From contig OW203763.1 in NCBI GenBank assembly GCA_934045905.1, positions 35,725,017 through 35,789,016 on the forward strand: 64,000 nucleotides of DNA, read 5' to 3'. How positions within the stretch are numbered: position 1 is the stretch's first letter; each line of letters starts with the position of its first letter. This stretch comes from Leuctra nigra. Its lineage: Eukaryota; Arthropoda; Insecta; Plecoptera; Leuctridae. Positions 1 through 13,200 of the stretch are shown piece after piece. The notes below the pieces were generated by a model that did not search any database, had not been told where the DNA came from, and saw only the letters and a program-made list of their open reading frames with translations. The translations under genes were made by a program, and so were the position numbers.

Positions 1-2017
1 ATTCTTGGTAAAAATGATGATTGTATAAGATCCTCCACGAATAATAATCCCGAAGTTTCTTCTTTGAACAAAGTTGGATCACTTTTAAGCAGTTAGTTGT
101 GGCTGAATTTGTGACTTTTGTCACAATGATTTGTCACTATGTCGCTCGTTCCAGCATACTTATAGCGATCTCAGAGAAGATTGCATAGTCTTAAATCAAA
201 GTCGTTGCAAAAGTAGACATACAATTTAAAATCCCATTAGTCGGGGATCTGAGGTTTGAATTCTTTCTTGATTCCCTTAATCGTCGTACAGCTATCGTGG
301 CTCCACATTCAAGTTTTTATACTTTTATTTAAACTTACTCCTTGTTCAGCATAATCTTAAGTCTTAGCTGAAAACTATTTATACTAGTTCAGGGTCTAAC
401 CATTCTATGTCTAACTATCACTAACTTTATCATACCATAGTGGAAAAGGACCAAACGATTTCCTCGACTTCTTCCCGCAATCCTTCCTACCCTTGCATCG
501 GCTGTTCCCAATCAGCCCCATAATTTTTCACAGACTCCATTAGCTTTCATGACAGAATAGTAGACAAAGTAAATTGACAGCGTAATAATAGAAATAAATA
601 GAGATTTCAGTTTCATTTGTGCTAACTAAACACTTTTTAGCAACTTTTTACCTTTAGGTCCATTCGCCAACCGTGATTGCTTTTCTTTCTTTTTACTTTT
701 AGAGTCGTTTTTTTGATAAATATATGTCTCTCTTTCCACGAATTGAATATCAATAATAAATCTATATATCTTTTTGGAAATTGTATACTTATGTCAAATT
801 AAAACATCCACAAAATGAAGAAATATAACTGTTTTGCCGGACGATCTCGATCAGTAATATTATCACTCTGATTCATAATATTTAAATTGATACTGTTTAT
901 TATATTGTATAAGTTTTGCTAGCGCAGTTTTCACGTCATATTTGTAATTTTGAATTGTTATTCTTATATTGACTTTTTTTAAACTATTCGGTTTCCAAGC
1001 GGCAATCAATGTGTGACGATGTTTTATTGGTATTTACAAAAGTTTCTCATTTAAAAACATGGCGAAATAACCTAGATATTACATTCAATCTAAAAATATG
1101 TAGCTCATTTTAATTGCATACCACAAATATTTGCTTAATAGTTGAGTCCAAGACGTCGAAATTTCCATTTCAATTTATTGTAATTTTGAGGTGCCTCAGG
1201 ATATTAATTCCAAGACTTGTTATACATTGTAAGACTTCATTAACAGAAGAGTATACATAGGGAAGTAATGACAATATATAATTAACATCTAGTTTATTTG
1301 AGTAAATTATCATTTATTCATTGTGTTTAGATAAAGACGAGACAATAAAAATGGGTCATTGAACTTCTTCCCTGGCTAGGCCAAGGTTCAAATAGCAGCA
1401 AGTATAAAGGCTAATAAAATTGCTTTTTCATGTCACATTTTTAAAGATCCGCCTTAAATATCCTTCTATATATACTTCCAAGTTTAAGTTAGATTTTCTA
1501 TAAGCACTGGTAAAGATTTGAGCGTGATCCCTATAGAAAGAACGGCAGAAAAAACGAAAAGTAAAATTATTGGAAAAGTTAGTTGAAACCGCTTTTCCTC
1601 TCTCGTTCATTGATGTTTGGCAAGGTTGTTATCGGTGGTATTGATCAGTTATTGAGTGAATCGACGGACATGGCTAATGGGGTGATATTTTCGTGGAACA
1701 TTATGTTTTGGGGGTAATTATGGTATTATGTCACACAATCTACAGTTCTATAGCGTACCAGTAACCTCGCTCTGCTGGTTTTACATAGCCTGGTTCTAAT
1801 TGCCCAATTAAAACGTAGACTACTTGAATGTTCAAAGTGATGCTTTCTCGCCCACTTGACCACAAAGAAATGGGCTTTGATATCGGTTTTATTCCAGAGT
1901 AACATCAGGTAACATGAGACATGTTCTTGGATGCATATTTGTGTAGATCATAAATTGTTTCCAGAAGTCAGAACAAGTCATTTTTGTGAATTAGTATGTA
2001 AGTATAAGCGCAGATTT
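1..2017. other. No gene or repeat recognised
   Basis: AT-rich sequence with only short ORFs on either strand. I saw no exon bounded by convincing splice sites, no transposon ends and no tandem array. It could be intron or intergenic DNA. Confidence 0.5.
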
Positions 2018-2195
2018 TTTTTATTTTGGTGGTATTTGAAGTCCCATTGTTCTACAACTCAGCTAATGGTGACGGATGAATGATTATGAAGACGAAGGAA
2101 CCTTCCCATCATTTGTCTCTCAAGTGAGGATAAAGCAAAAAGTCTCAGTCGGTAAGGACGACCGAAAGAATCGAACCAGTTACCCTCCAATGCTT
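2018..2195 (-). mobile_element. Degenerate tRNA-derived SINE fragment
   Basis: Shares the block GACGGATGAATGATTATGA and the following layout with the better-preserved SINE at 50321-50616. In the same orientation it has a poly-T run at the low-coordinate end (the minus-strand poly-A tail) and a remnant of the B-box region (GAATCGAACC, about 2172-2181) at the high end. The tRNA head is decayed and no target-site duplication is evident. Confidence 0.5.
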
Positions 2196-2414
2196 TTATA
2201 AAATTATTGTTTATTTTGGAAACGATTTGAAATCATGACAATATAGACGAAATTATTGTAAAATTTAGCCAGTTAACAAAAGAGTAATATGAAAAAAATA
2301 TGATTTCTCCCATCCATGATTTAACCTGGATTCCTGTACTTAATCAAATGAACTCTCACACGACACCAGTAATGGACTGTGTAACTTTAGTTGCCGAGAT
2401 TTAGACATTCGCGT

Positions 2415-5400
2415 TATCACCTCGTATTCTGCTATACGAGACGAAAGTGCCTGGCTTCACCACCCTGCTCACTATACTGGCTAGTTGTGAAATGTGTGTG
2501 ATCTCCACGGTACATACAGCATCCAGCTATCACCTCGTATTCTGCTATACGAGACGAAAGTGCCTGGCTTCACCACCCTGCTCACTATACTGGCTAGTTG
2601 TGAAATGTGTATGATCTCCACGGTACATACAGCATCCAGCTATCACATCGTATTCTGCTATACGAGACGAAAGTGCCTGGCTTCACCACCCTGCTCACTA
2701 TACTGGCTAGTTGTGAAATGTGTGTGATCTCCACGGTACATACAGCATCCAGCTATCACCTCGTATTCTGCTATACGAGACGAAAGTGCCTGGCTTCACC
2801 ACCCTGCTCACTATACTGGCTAGTTGTGAAATGTGTATGATCTCCACGGTACATACAGCATCCAGCTATCACATCGTATTCTGCTATACGAGACGAAAGT
2901 GCCTGGCTTCACCACCCTGCTCACTATACTGGCTAGTTGTGAAATGTGTATGATCTCCACGGTACATACAGCATCCAGCTATCACGTCGTATTCTGCTAT
3001 ACGAGACGAAAGTGTGGCTTCACCACCCTGCTCCACTATACTGGCTAGTTGTGAAATGTGTATGATCTCCACGGTACATACAGCATCCAGCTATCACATA
3101 GTATTCTGCTATACGAGACGAAAGTGCCTGGCTTCCCCACCCTGCTCACTATACTGGCTAGTTGTGAAATGTGTGTGATCTCCACGGTACATACAGCATC
3201 TAGCTATCACATCGTATTCTGCTATACGAGACGAAAGTGCCTGGCTTCACCACCCTGCTCACTATACTGGCTAGTTGTGAAATGTGTATGATCTCCACGG
3301 TACATACAGCATCTAGCTATCACGTCGTATTCTGCTATACGAGACGAAAGTGCCTGGCTTCACCACCCTGCTCACTATACTGGCTAGTTGTGAAATGTGT
3401 ATGATCTCCACGGTACATACAGCATCTAGCTATCACGTCGTATTCTGCTATACGAGACGAAAGTGCCTGGCTTCACCACCCTGCTCACTATACTGGCTAG
3501 TTGTGAAATGTGTATGATCTCCACGGTACATACAGCATCTAGCTATCACGTCGTATTCTGCTATACGAGACGAAAGTGCCTGGCTTCACCACCCTGCTCA
3601 CTATACTGGCTAGTTGTGAAATGTGTATGATCTCCACGGTACATACAGCATCTAGCTATCACGTCGTATTCTGCTATACGAGACGAAAGTGCCTGGCTTC
3701 ACCACCCTGCTCACTATACTGGCTAGTTGTGAAATGTGTATGATCTCCACGGTACATACAGCATCCAGCTATCACATCGTATTCTGCTATACGAGACGAA
3801 AGTGCCTGGCTTCACCACCCTGCTCACTATACTGGCTAGTTGTGAAATGTGTATGATCTCCACGGTACATACAGCATCCAGCTATCACATCGTATTCTGC
3901 TATACGAGACGAAAGTGCCTGGCTTCACCACCCTGCTCACTATACTGGCTAGTTGTGAAATGTGTATGATCTCCACGGTACATACAGCATCCAGCTATCA
4001 CATAGTATTCTGCTATACGAGACGAAAGTGCCTGGCTTCACCACCCTGCTCACTATACTGGCTAGTTGTGAAATGTGTATGATCTCCACGGTACATACAG
4101 CATCTAGCTATCACGTCGTATTCTGCTATACGAGACGAAAGTGCCTGGCTTCACCACCCTGCTCACTATACTGGCTAGTTGTGAAATGTGTATGATCTCC
4201 ACGGTACATACAGCATCCAGCTATCACATCGTATTCTGCTATACGAGACGAAAGTGCCTGGCTTCACCACCCTGCTCACTATACTGGCTAGTTGTGAAAT
4301 GTGTATGATCTCCACGGTACATACAGCATCCAGCTATCACATCGTATTCTGCTATACGAGACGAAAGTGCCTGGCTTCACCACCCTGCTCACTATACTGG
4401 CTAGTTGTGAAATGTGTATGATCTCCACGGTACATACAGCATCCAGCTATCACATAGTATTCTGCTATACGAGACGAAAGTGCCTGGCTTCCCCACCCTG
4501 CTCACTATACTGGCTAGTTGTGAAATGTGTATGATCTCCACGGTACATACAGCATCCAGCTATCACCTCGTATTCTGCTATACGAGACGAAAGTGCCTGG
4601 CTTCACCACCCTGCTCACTATACTGGCTAGTTGTGAAATGTGTATGATCTCCACGGTACATACAGCATCCAGCTATCACCTCGTATTCTGCTATACGAGA
4701 CGAAAGTGCCTGGCTTCACCACCCTGCTCACTATACTGGCTAGTTGTGAAATGTGTATGATCTCCACGGTACATACAGCATCCAGCTATCACATCGTATT
4801 CTGCTATACGAGACGAAAGTGCCTGGCTTCACCACCCTGCTCACTATACTGGCTAGTTGTGAAATGTGTATGATCTCCACGGTACATACAGCATCCAGCT
4901 ATCACATAGTATTCTGCTATACGAGACGAAAGTGCCTGGTTTCCCCACCCTGCTCACTATACTGGCTAGTTGTGAAATGTGTATGATCTCCACGGTACAT
5001 ACAGCATCCAGCTATCACGTCGTATTCTGCTATACGAGACGAAAGTGCCTGGCTTCACCACCCTGCTCACTATACTGGCTAGTTGTGAAATGTGTATGAT
5101 CTCCACGGTACATACAGCATCTAGCTATCACGTCGTATTCTGCTATACGAGACGAAAGTGCCTGGCTTCACCACCCTGCTCACTATACTGGCTAGTTGTG
5201 AAATGTGTATGATCTCCACGGTACATACAGCATCTAGCTATCACGTCGTATTCTGCTATACGAGACGAAAGTGCCTGGCTTCACCACCCTGCTCACTATA
5301 CTGGCTAGTTGTGAAATGTGTATGATCTCCACGGTACATACAGCATCTAGCTATCACGTCGTATTCTGCTATACGAGACGAAAGTGCCTGGCTTCACCAC

Positions 5401-7710
5401 CCTGCTCACTATACTGGCTAGTTGTGAAATGTGTATGATCTCCACGGTACATACAGCATCCAGCTATCACATCGTATTCTGCTATACGAGACGAAAGTGC
5501 CTGGCTTCACCACCCTGCTCACTATACTGGCTAGTTGTGAAATGTGTATGATCTCCACGGTACATACAGCATCCAGCTATCACATCGTATTCTGCTATAC
5601 GAGACGAAAGTGCCTGGCTTCACCACCCTGCTCACTATACTGGCTAGTTGTGAAATGTGTATGATCTCCACGGTACATACAGCATCCAGCTATCACATAG
5701 TATTCTGCTATACGAGACGAAAGTGCCTGGCTTCACCACCCTGCTCACTATACTGGCTAGTTGTGAAATGTGTATGATCTCCACGGTACATACAGCATCT
5801 AGCTATCACGTCGTATTCTGCTATACGAGACGAAAGTGCCTGGCTTCACCACCCTGCTCACTATACTGGCTAGTTGTGAAATGTGTATGATCTCCACGGT
5901 ACATACAGCATCCAGCTATCACATCGTATTCTGCTATACGAGACGAAAGTGCCTGGCTTCACCACCCTGCTCACTATACTGGCTAGTTGTGAAATGTGTA
6001 TGATCTCCACGGTACATACAGCATCCAGCTATCACATCGTATTCTGCTATACGAGACGAAAGTGCCTGGCTTCACCACCCTGCTCACTATACTGGCTAGT
6101 TGTGAAATGTGTATGATCTCCACGGTACATACAGCATCCAGCTATCACATAGTATTCTGCTATACGAGACGAAAGTGCCTGGCTTCCCCACCCTGCTCAC
6201 TATACTGGCTAGTTGTGAAATGTGTATGATCTCCACGGTACATACAGCATCCAGCTATCACCTCGTATTCTGCTATACGAGACGAAAGTGCCTGGCTTCA
6301 CCACCCTGCTCACTATACTGGCTAGTTGTGAAATGTGTATGATCTCCACGGTACATACAGCATCCAGCTATCACCTCGTATTCTGCTATACGAGACGAAA
6401 GTGCCTGGCTTCACCACCCTGCTCACTATACTGGCTAGTTGTGAAATGTGTATGATCTCCACGGTACATACAGCATCCAGCTATCACATCGTATTCTGCT
6501 ATACGAGACGAAAGTGCCTGGCTTCACCACCCTGCTCACTATACTGGCTAGTTGTGAAATGTGTATGATCTCCACGGTACATACAGCATCCAGCTATCAC
6601 ATAGTATTCTGCTATACGAGACGAAAGTGCCTGGTTTCCCCACCCTGCTCACTATACTGGCTAGTTGTGAAATGTGTATGATCTCCACGGTACATACAGC
6701 ATCCAGCTATCACGTCGTATTCTGCTATACGAGACGAAAGTGTCTGACTTCACCACCCTGCTCACTATACTGGCTAGTTGTGAAATGTGTATGATCTCCA
6801 CGGTACATACAGCATCCAGCTATCACGTCGTATTCTGCTATACGAGACGAAAGTGCCTGGCTTCACCACCCTGCTCCACTATACTGGCTAGTTGTGAAAT
6901 GTGTATGATCTCCACGGTACATACAGCATCCAGCTATCACGTCGTATTCTGCTATACGAGACGAAAGTTCCTGGCTTCACCACCCTGCTCACTATACTGG
7001 CTAGTTGTGAAATGTGTATGATCTCCACGGTACATACAGCATCCAGCTATCACGTCGTATTCTGCTATACGAGACGAAAGTTCCTGGCTTCACCACCCTG
7101 CTCACTATACTGGCTAGTTGTGAAATGTGTATGATCTCCACGGTACATACAGCATCCAGCTATCACGTCGTATTCTGCTATACGAGACGAAAGTGCCTGG
7201 CTTCACCACCCTGCTCACTATACTGGCTAGTTGTGAAATGTGTGTGATCTCCACGGTACATACAGCATCCAGCTATCACATCGTATTCTGCTATACGAGA
7301 CGAAAGTGCCTGGCTTCACCACCCTGCTCACTATACTGGCTAGTTGTGAAATGTGTGTGATCTCCACGGTACATACAGCATCCAGCTATCACATCGTATT
7401 CTGCTATACGAGACGAAAGTGCCTGGCTTCACCACCCTGCTCACTATACTGGCTAGTTGTGAAATGTGTATGATCTCCACGGTACATACAGCATCCAGCT
7501 ATCACGTCGTATTCTGCTATACGAGACGAAAGTTCCTGGCTTCACCACCCTGCTCACTATACTGGCTAGTTGTGAAATGTGTATGATCTCCACGGTACAT
7601 ACAGCATCCAGCTATCACATCGTATTCTGCTATACGAGACGAAAGTGCCTGGCTTCACCACCCTGCTCACTATACTGGCTAGTTGTGAAATGTGTATGAT
7701 CTCCACGGTA
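2415..7710 (+). repeat. 113-bp satellite array, about 47 copies
   Basis: Head-to-tail array of a 113-bp monomer. The unit begins TATCACNTCGTATTCTGC and ends near ATACAGCATCCAGC, with few substitutions between copies. It contains a small inverted repeat, TCGTAT-TCTGCT-ATACGA, partly broken in the variant with CATAGTAT. Two copies carry a 1-base insertion in CTGCTCCACTATAC (near 3030 and 6875). Overlapping 77-codon frames start every 113 bases, but the period is not a multiple of 3 and each frame ends in the next monomer, so they are artefacts. The right edge is abrupt at 7710, just after CTCCACGGTA. Confidence 0.97.
3310..6735 (+). repeat. Higher-order duplication: 15 monomers, 1,695-bp period
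   Basis: Diagnostic monomer variants recur exactly 1,695 bases apart (15 x 113). Examples are CTGGTTTCCCC at 4936 and 6631, CATAGTATT at about 4009 and 5704, and the TCTAGC variant at 4090 and 5785. Agreement breaks near 3310 (TCTAGC versus TCCAGC) and near 6740 (GTCTGACTT versus GCCTGGCTT). A block of about 1.7 kb was therefore duplicated in tandem recently. Smaller four-monomer echoes (452 bp) lie inside it. Confidence 0.85.
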
Positions 7711-8174
7711 TAGATCCAGCAGTTTGAAAAACCACACAGTAGGTCGACAAGGAAAACATTACGGCAGCAATATTACAAAAACAAATAGGGAACTCTCATT
7801 AAATTTTCCTTTGTGTAAATGACAAACAACTACCTAGCAAAAATAATTAATATAGAAACACTTGATTACTTTTATATTCCGTCATTTTCAGTTGCAAATC
7901 TCATATTGTAATATCGAGTATACCTACCGTTCAGATGGGAAAGACGGATGTAGGTGTCAATGTTATCATTCGGTCTAATCATGTTTACTTAATAAGTTGA
8001 CGTCAGGTACCCCTTGCGTTGGTCTCTGTACTGTAGATCTTCATTAACTCGGTTATTCAGTTTTTTAATGAAGAGTTCTGGATGGGTATTTATACATAAA
8101 TATACATATTCGTTTATTGATATAATAAACATACTTTCAATAGTTGTTGTTTTTTTCAATTCATTCTACCTACA
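7711..8174. other. Unique-looking spacer after satellite
   Basis: AT-rich flank of the 113-bp satellite. I saw nothing codable or repetitive in it. Confidence 0.4.
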
Positions 8175-8317
8175 TCTGGGGCTGGATTCACGAAAAGTAT
8201 TATCTGCTAATATTATCTTTTGATTTAATACCAAAAACACCATGTTAAATGAAAGATAATACCAAAGATAGTACGTACTTATTAGGAGATAATAATTTTT
8301 GTGAATCTGACCCCAGA
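8175..8317. mobile_element. Short MITE-like inverted-repeat element, 143 bp
   Basis: The left end reads TCTGGGGCTGGATTCACGAA. The reverse complement of the right end reads TCTGGGGTCAGATTCACAAA, with a matching TATTATCT a few bases further in on both sides. There is no ORF inside. The superfamily and target-site duplication could not be settled. Confidence 0.6.
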
Positions 8318-9740
8318 ATCCCAATATTGGGCAGCAATACGCTGTAAGAAGTTTTAATCATAGACTAGTAGTTAGTTATATTTTTAGACGAGCCAGAGCC
8401 AGTATTTAATAAAAACGGTACCTGGCTCAATATGACTTCAGTTTTTACTGCAATACCAGCTCATATTTTATCTAGACTGACTACTATATTTTACATGATT
8501 GACTCGCACTAGCGTAACACCTAGTTGATTTTAACCAATATGACTATCTTTCTTATACACCATGACTTCGCTTAGCGATATATAAACATTTTATTACAAC
8601 ACCTTGTTCTGTGACTAGACTATAGTGCTGATAACCTCGCTGTTGAGCGCCATAAACCATAATATCCTCCACAAAGATTTCCTTTACTTGAAATGGTAAA
8701 CGTGCTGGAAATATCACATCAATGCTTTCCAATGCACATGCACTTTACACAAGTGTATTTATTCTCAGATGATTATTTTTAATATTCATTTTTTAATGAC
8801 GGATGACGAAGTAAAATGAAGAGAAATTAAACTTTGATCGAATATGGATCCAACGTAGACGTTTTATTAAACATTCACAAATCAATGAACGCAATAAACT
8901 TTTATGCTGAAGAATCAAACTTTATTGCGATCAAAATCAAACTTATTGCGTTCAATTGAATATTATTCAAACATTCATTTCAAGCGAAAAACCGAATTTT
9001 GTATGGAAATAATTTGTTGATGGAATACGATGAAATTAAAAATGAATGAGTAATGAAATTCCAACTGAAATGGGGTGGTTTCTAAGAGTTATGAAGGGTT
9101 GGTAAAGATGAGAATTGAATGAAGAGAGATGAAGGCTCAATAAGTTTTGTACATTCCCTCTGCTCTTATATTTTATAAAACATGGATCCATTCGGCTCCT
9201 TCTAATTCATAGGTTCGTAGGATTTACTTTCAATTCTAAATTGCCACTCTCATCATCATCTTTGCCATCGCCATAATCATCATTCCATAATCTTTGCCAT
9301 CCATAATCATCATTGTCATCGTTATCGTCATCGTCATCACAGCATTACATTATCGTTGTTAAAAGGAATACGAACTTTAAAATAATCTACGGACAAAGTA
9401 TCTGATTACTATTTGGTAGTTACATTTATTGGCAGGAACAGCTGACGCAGTTAAGCGATTGCTGGCAGGAATATTGTTGGTAGCTCGTAGTATAGATATG
9501 AATCTTCTGGCCAATTGAAGCTATTTTATAAAATTGATAAATTCCACCGATAAATTCCGAGCTTTAAAATCTATCCGTTATTTCGTTCAAGTATTTCAAT
9601 CTTAACGATCACCGAGATCGTTATTATTGTTGAACTCCAATTCAAAGTATTTTATCTATATAGAAAATATTATGGAATTTCGAAGAAACAGAAATTTGTT
9701 GTGACTACTTAAACGTAATGGAACTCGCACTGTGCATGTA
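8318..9740. other. No gene seen; ATC-type microsatellite near 9250-9345
   Basis: AT-rich sequence with short ORFs only. From about 9250 to 9345 there is an imperfect trinucleotide run of CAT/ATC/GTC units. Confidence 0.5.
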
Positions 9741-9890
9741 CAAAGCTAAGGGCGTGGGATGAATCATAATATGATGAAACGGGCAGGATGGATGTGGGGA
9801 AAGAGTCGGTCGTGGCCTATCAGTAGCGACTGAGGAAACCACGAATCATCCCAGTCAGAAATCACTGACGCAGGGATCGAAGCTGGAGTT
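9741..9890 (-). mobile_element. Diverged SINE fragment, same family as 50321-50616
   Basis: Shares GTCGTGGCCTAT and the surrounding block, the paired AGTCAG segment and a GGGATCGAA remnant of the tRNA B-box region with the intact copy. The tRNA head is badly degraded. Confidence 0.4.
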
Positions 9891-10239
9891 CCTGAGCGCA
9901 AGTCCATTTGGACATTGGACATTTGGACAACCTAACCAAAACACGATGTATCAATAATGTTTTGTTTACGATTGTGAATGACCAGATTTTCATTTCAGCT
10001 TGTATTTTTACAGCTAAAATGATTGTCGGAATAGTAATGTTGATTGTATCACTGAAAATAATAGAACACTGGAATAATCGAGGTGATGATAATTCACTAA
10101 ACAGAAACAATATTAATTTTTCGATTACAAATAATTTCTATGTCACTTCCTTCCCTCAAGCGCCAGTCAAGATCGATATTCGATTTATGTTTGATCGTGG
10201 AAATGATACTGATCAAAGCTCGAGTTAAATCAGCTGACA

Positions 10240-13200
10240 TTTCCTCAGACCGCACGCTGAGCGCTTTATACCGTGCTGCACTATATCAGCCAGACCAGTC
10301 AGCACACTACACTACTCGTTACTCATGGCATTGGGTAATGTAGTAGGGACTTTATACCGTGCTGCACTCTCCACCAGACCAGTCAGCACACTACACTACT
10401 CGTTACTCATGGCATTGGGTAATGTAGTAGGGACTTTAGACCGTGCTGCACTCTCCACCAGACAACACACTACACTACTCGTTACTCATAACATTGGGTA
10501 ATGTAGTAGGGACTTTATACCGTGCTGCGCTCTCCACCAGACCAGTCAGCACACTACACTACTCGTTACTCATGGCATTGGGTAATGTAGTAGGGACTTT
10601 ATACCGTGCTGCACTCTCCACCAGACCAGTCAGCACACTACACTACTCGTTACTCATGGCATTGGGTAATGTAGTAGGGACTTTATACCGTGCTGCGCTC
10701 TCCACCAGACCAGTCAGCACACTACACTACTCGTTACTCATGGCATTGGGTAATGTAGTAGGGACTTTATACCGTGCTGCACTCTCCACCAGACCAGTCA
10801 GCACACTACACTACTCGTTACTCATGGCATTGGGTAATGTAGTAGGGACTTTATACCGTGCTGCACTCTCCACCAGACCAGTCAGCACACTACACTACTC
10901 GTTACTCATGGCATTGGGTAATGTAGTAGGGACTTTATACCGTGCTGCACTCTCCACCAGACCAGTCAACACACTACACTACTCGTTACTCATGGCATTG
11001 GGTAATGGAGTAGGGACTTTATACCGTGCTGCACTCTCCACCAGACCAGTCAGCACACTACACTACTCGTTACTCATGGCATTGGGTAATGTAGTAGGGA
11101 CTTTATACCGTGCTGCACTCTCCACCAGACCAGTCAACACACTACACTACTCGTTACTCATGGCATTGGGTAATGTAGTAGGGACTTTATACCGTGCTGC
11201 ACTCTCCACCAGACCAGTCAACACACTACACTACTCGTTACTCATGGCATTGGGTAATGTAGTAGGGACTTTATACCGTGCTGAACTCTCCACCAGACCA
11301 GTCAGCACACTACACTACTCGTTACTCATGGCATTGGGTAATGTAGTAGGGACTTTATACCGTGCTGCACTCTCCACCAGACCAGTCAACACACTACACT
11401 ACTCGTTACTCATGGCATTGGGTAATGTAGTAGGGACTTTATACCGTGCTGCGCTCTCCACCAGACCAGTCAACACACTACACTACTCGTTACTCATGGC
11501 ATTGGGTAGTGTAGTAGGGACTTTATACCGTGCTGCACTCTCCACCAGACCAGTCAACACACTACACTACTCGTTACTCATGGCATTGGGTAATGTAGTA
11601 GGGACTTTATACCGTGCTGCACTCTCCACCAGACCAGTCAGCACACTACACTACTCGTTACTCATGGCATTGGGTAATGTAGTAGGGACTTTATACCGTG
11701 CTGCACTCTCCACCAGACCAGTCAACACACTACACTACTCGTTACTCATGGCATTGGGTAATGTAGTAGGGACTTTATACCGTGCTGCACTCTCCACCAG
11801 ACCAGTCAGCACACTACACTACTCGTTACTCATGGCATTGGGTAATGTAGTAGGGACTTTATACCGTGCTGCACTCTCCACCAGACCAGTCAGCACACTA
11901 CACTACTCGTTACTCATGGCATTGGGTAATGTAGTAGGGACTTTATACCGTGCTGCACTCTCCACCAGACCAGTCAACACACTACACTACTCGTTACTCA
12001 TGGCATTGGGTAATGTAGTAGGGACTTTATACCGTGCTGCACTCTCCACCAGACCAGTCAACACACTACACTACTCGTTACTCATGGCATTGGGTAATGT
12101 AGTAGGGACTTTATACCGTGCTGCACTCTCCACCAGACCAGTCAATACACTACACTACTCGTTACTCATGGCATTGGGTAATGGAGTAGGGACTTTATAC
12201 CGTGCTGCACTCTCCACCAGACCAGTCAACACACTACACTACTCGTTACTCATGGCATTGGGTAATGTAGTAGGGACTTTATACCGTGCTGCACTCTCCA
12301 CCAGACCAGTCAACACACTACACTACTCGTTACTCATGGCATTGGGTAATGTAGTAGGGACTTTATACCGTGCTGCACTCTCCACCAGACCAGTCAACAC
12401 ACTACACTACTCGTTACTCATGGCATTGGGTAATGTAGTAGGGACTTTATACCGTTCTGCACTCTCCACCAGACCAGTCAACACACTACACTACTCGTTA
12501 CTCATGGCATTGGGTAATGTAGTAGGGACTTTATACCGTGCTGCACTCTCCACCAGACCAGTCAACACACTACACTACTCGTTACTCATGGCATTGGGTA
12601 ATGTAGTAGGGACTTTATACCGTGCTGCACTCTCCACCAGACCAGTCAACACACTACACTACTCGTTACTCATGGCATTGGGTAATGTAGTAGGGACTTT
12701 ATACCGTGCTGCACTCTCCACCAGACCAGTCAACACACTACACTACTCGTTACTCATGGCATTGGGTAATGTAGTAGGGACTTTATACCGTGCTGAACTC
12801 TCCACCAGACCAGTCAGCACACTACACTACTCGTTACTCATGGCATTGGGTAATGTAGAAGGGACTTTATACCGTGCTGCACTCTCCACCAGACCAGTCA
12901 ACACACTACACTACTCGTTACTCATGGCATTGGGTAATGTAGTAGGGACTTTATACCGTGCTGCGCTCTCCACCAGACCAGTCAACACACTACACTACTC
13001 GTTACTCATGGCATTGGGTAGTGTAGTAGGGACTTTATACCGTGCTGCACTCTCCACCAGACCAGTCAACACACTACACTACTCGTTACTCATGGCATTG
13101 GGTAATGTAGTAGGGACTTTATACCGTGCTGCACTCTCCACCAGACCAGTCAGCACACTACACTACTCGTTACTCATGGCATTGGGTAATGTAGTAGGGA

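Noticed and set aside
2494..7699. Dozens of overlapping 77-codon ORFs at 113-base steps
   Set aside because: Each is two monomers of the 113-bp satellite. The period is not a multiple of 3, so no longer protein can exist.
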